A program made the translations under genes and the position numbers. The notes under the pieces were generated by a model, which was given only the letters and a program-made list of their open reading frames with translations, was not told the origin of the DNA and searched no databases. 5,676 nucleotides of DNA from an uncultured bacterium (GTDB taxonomy: Bacteria > Bacillota > Clostridia > Christensenellales > Borkfalkiaceae): positions 1-5,676 of the forward strand of contig CAKXBD010000134.1 of the NCBI GenBank assembly GCA_934871445.1, given 5' to 3'. This document shows, piece by piece, positions 5,503-5,676 of this stretch (position 1 is its first letter; every line of letters starts with the position of its first letter).

Positions 5503-5533
5503 GACAGCAAATAACAAAAGGCAGGTGAAGGAG

Positions 5534-5653
5534 ATGAACGAGGAAATGCCCGCATTAAACGATAAGCATATACAAAAGCTTTTTGAGTTCCTCCGCCGTG
5601 AAGGGTGGACAGACGAAAAAATAGCCAAGCTTATTGAGTACATAACCCAATAA
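5534..5653 (+). CDS. 39-residue helical mini-protein, unrecognised
   Basis: The start ATG 5534 is chosen because AGGTGA (5523-5528) precedes it at a good distance. The frame stays open upstream to 5384, but that part runs through hairpins and gives a basic, unpatterned peptide. The product has charged ends and two likely amphipathic helices, about 10-22 (DKHIQKLFEFLRR) and 26-37 (TDEKIAKLIEYI), joined by EGW. The pattern resembles short helix-turn-helix peptides met beside mobilisation genes in clostridial integrative elements, but I cannot name a family. No downstream gene is visible before the window ends 23 bases after the stop, so it could open an operon. It could also be translated from the same transcript as the structured RNA. 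Confidence 0.6.
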   Translation: MNEEMPALNDKHIQKLFEFLRREGWTDEKIAKLIEYITQ

Positions 5654-5676
5654 ACTTGACTATGTAGGATTAAAAC

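Noticed and set aside
5384..5533. Longer N-terminus for the mini-protein starting at 5384
   Set aside because: The extension crosses hairpins and gives an unpatterned basic peptide, while a good AGGTGA site precedes ATG 5534.
3733..5660. Terminal inverted repeats of a larger element (GTCAAG near 3735 and CTTGAC near 5655)
   Set aside because: Only six bases match exactly and the extension is poor, so it is expected by chance.
5655..5676. Start of a CRISPR array, from a repeat-like end (ATTAAAAC)
   Set aside because: Only one copy is visible and no repeat-spacer pattern exists in the window.

Overview
The window looks like chromosome, or a contig end, from a low-to-mid GC Bacillota of the Clostridia type, probably an uncultured gut or rumen lineage. 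Three things suggest this: AGGAGG-type ribosome binding sites, near-consensus sigma-A promoters, and a clostridial-type PssA and Psd pair. I cannot name a species.

Layout. Bases 1-75 are almost pure C and probably an assembly or sequencing artefact. A promoter at 140-169 has exact TTGACA and TATAAT boxes, but ten of the 18 spacer bases are one run of G. It drives a tightly packed phospholipid operon: a polytopic flippase-like membrane protein (UPF0104 / LPG-synthase TM family, 284-1375), phosphatidylserine synthase PssA (1353-2033) and phosphatidylserine decarboxylase Psd (2030-2902). Neighbouring genes overlap by 23 and 4 bases. PssA makes phosphatidylserine from CDP-diacylglycerol and Psd converts it to phosphatidylethanolamine. 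The first protein may move a lipid across the membrane. If the G run varies in length, phosphatidylethanolamine supply could be phase variable.

The gap 2903-3116 holds a perfect 17-bp hairpin, two copies of a TTACCGTTYGGTAA dyad (operator-like) and a perfect extended sigma-A promoter. That promoter serves a single gene for an unrecognised 176-aa membrane protein (3117-3647), which carries an in-frame 45-bp tandem duplication in its membrane segment. A Rho-independent terminator follows. Bases 3648-3950 otherwise hold only hairpins and terminators.

An IS30-family transposase lies on the minus strand (3951-5021) with an intact DDE triad and a strong ribosome binding site. Upstream of it, 5041-5533 has no convincing gene. 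It is GC-rich and highly structured. Bases 5149-5423 contain at least nine pairs of complementary segments nested in perfect order. They predict a long rod ending in a three-way junction, which is a strong candidate for an undescribed structured RNA or a structured DNA site such as a transfer origin. Just downstream on the plus strand is a 39-aa helical mini-protein (5534-5653). The right side of the window is probably accessory DNA (integrative element or IS cluster) next to core lipid genes.
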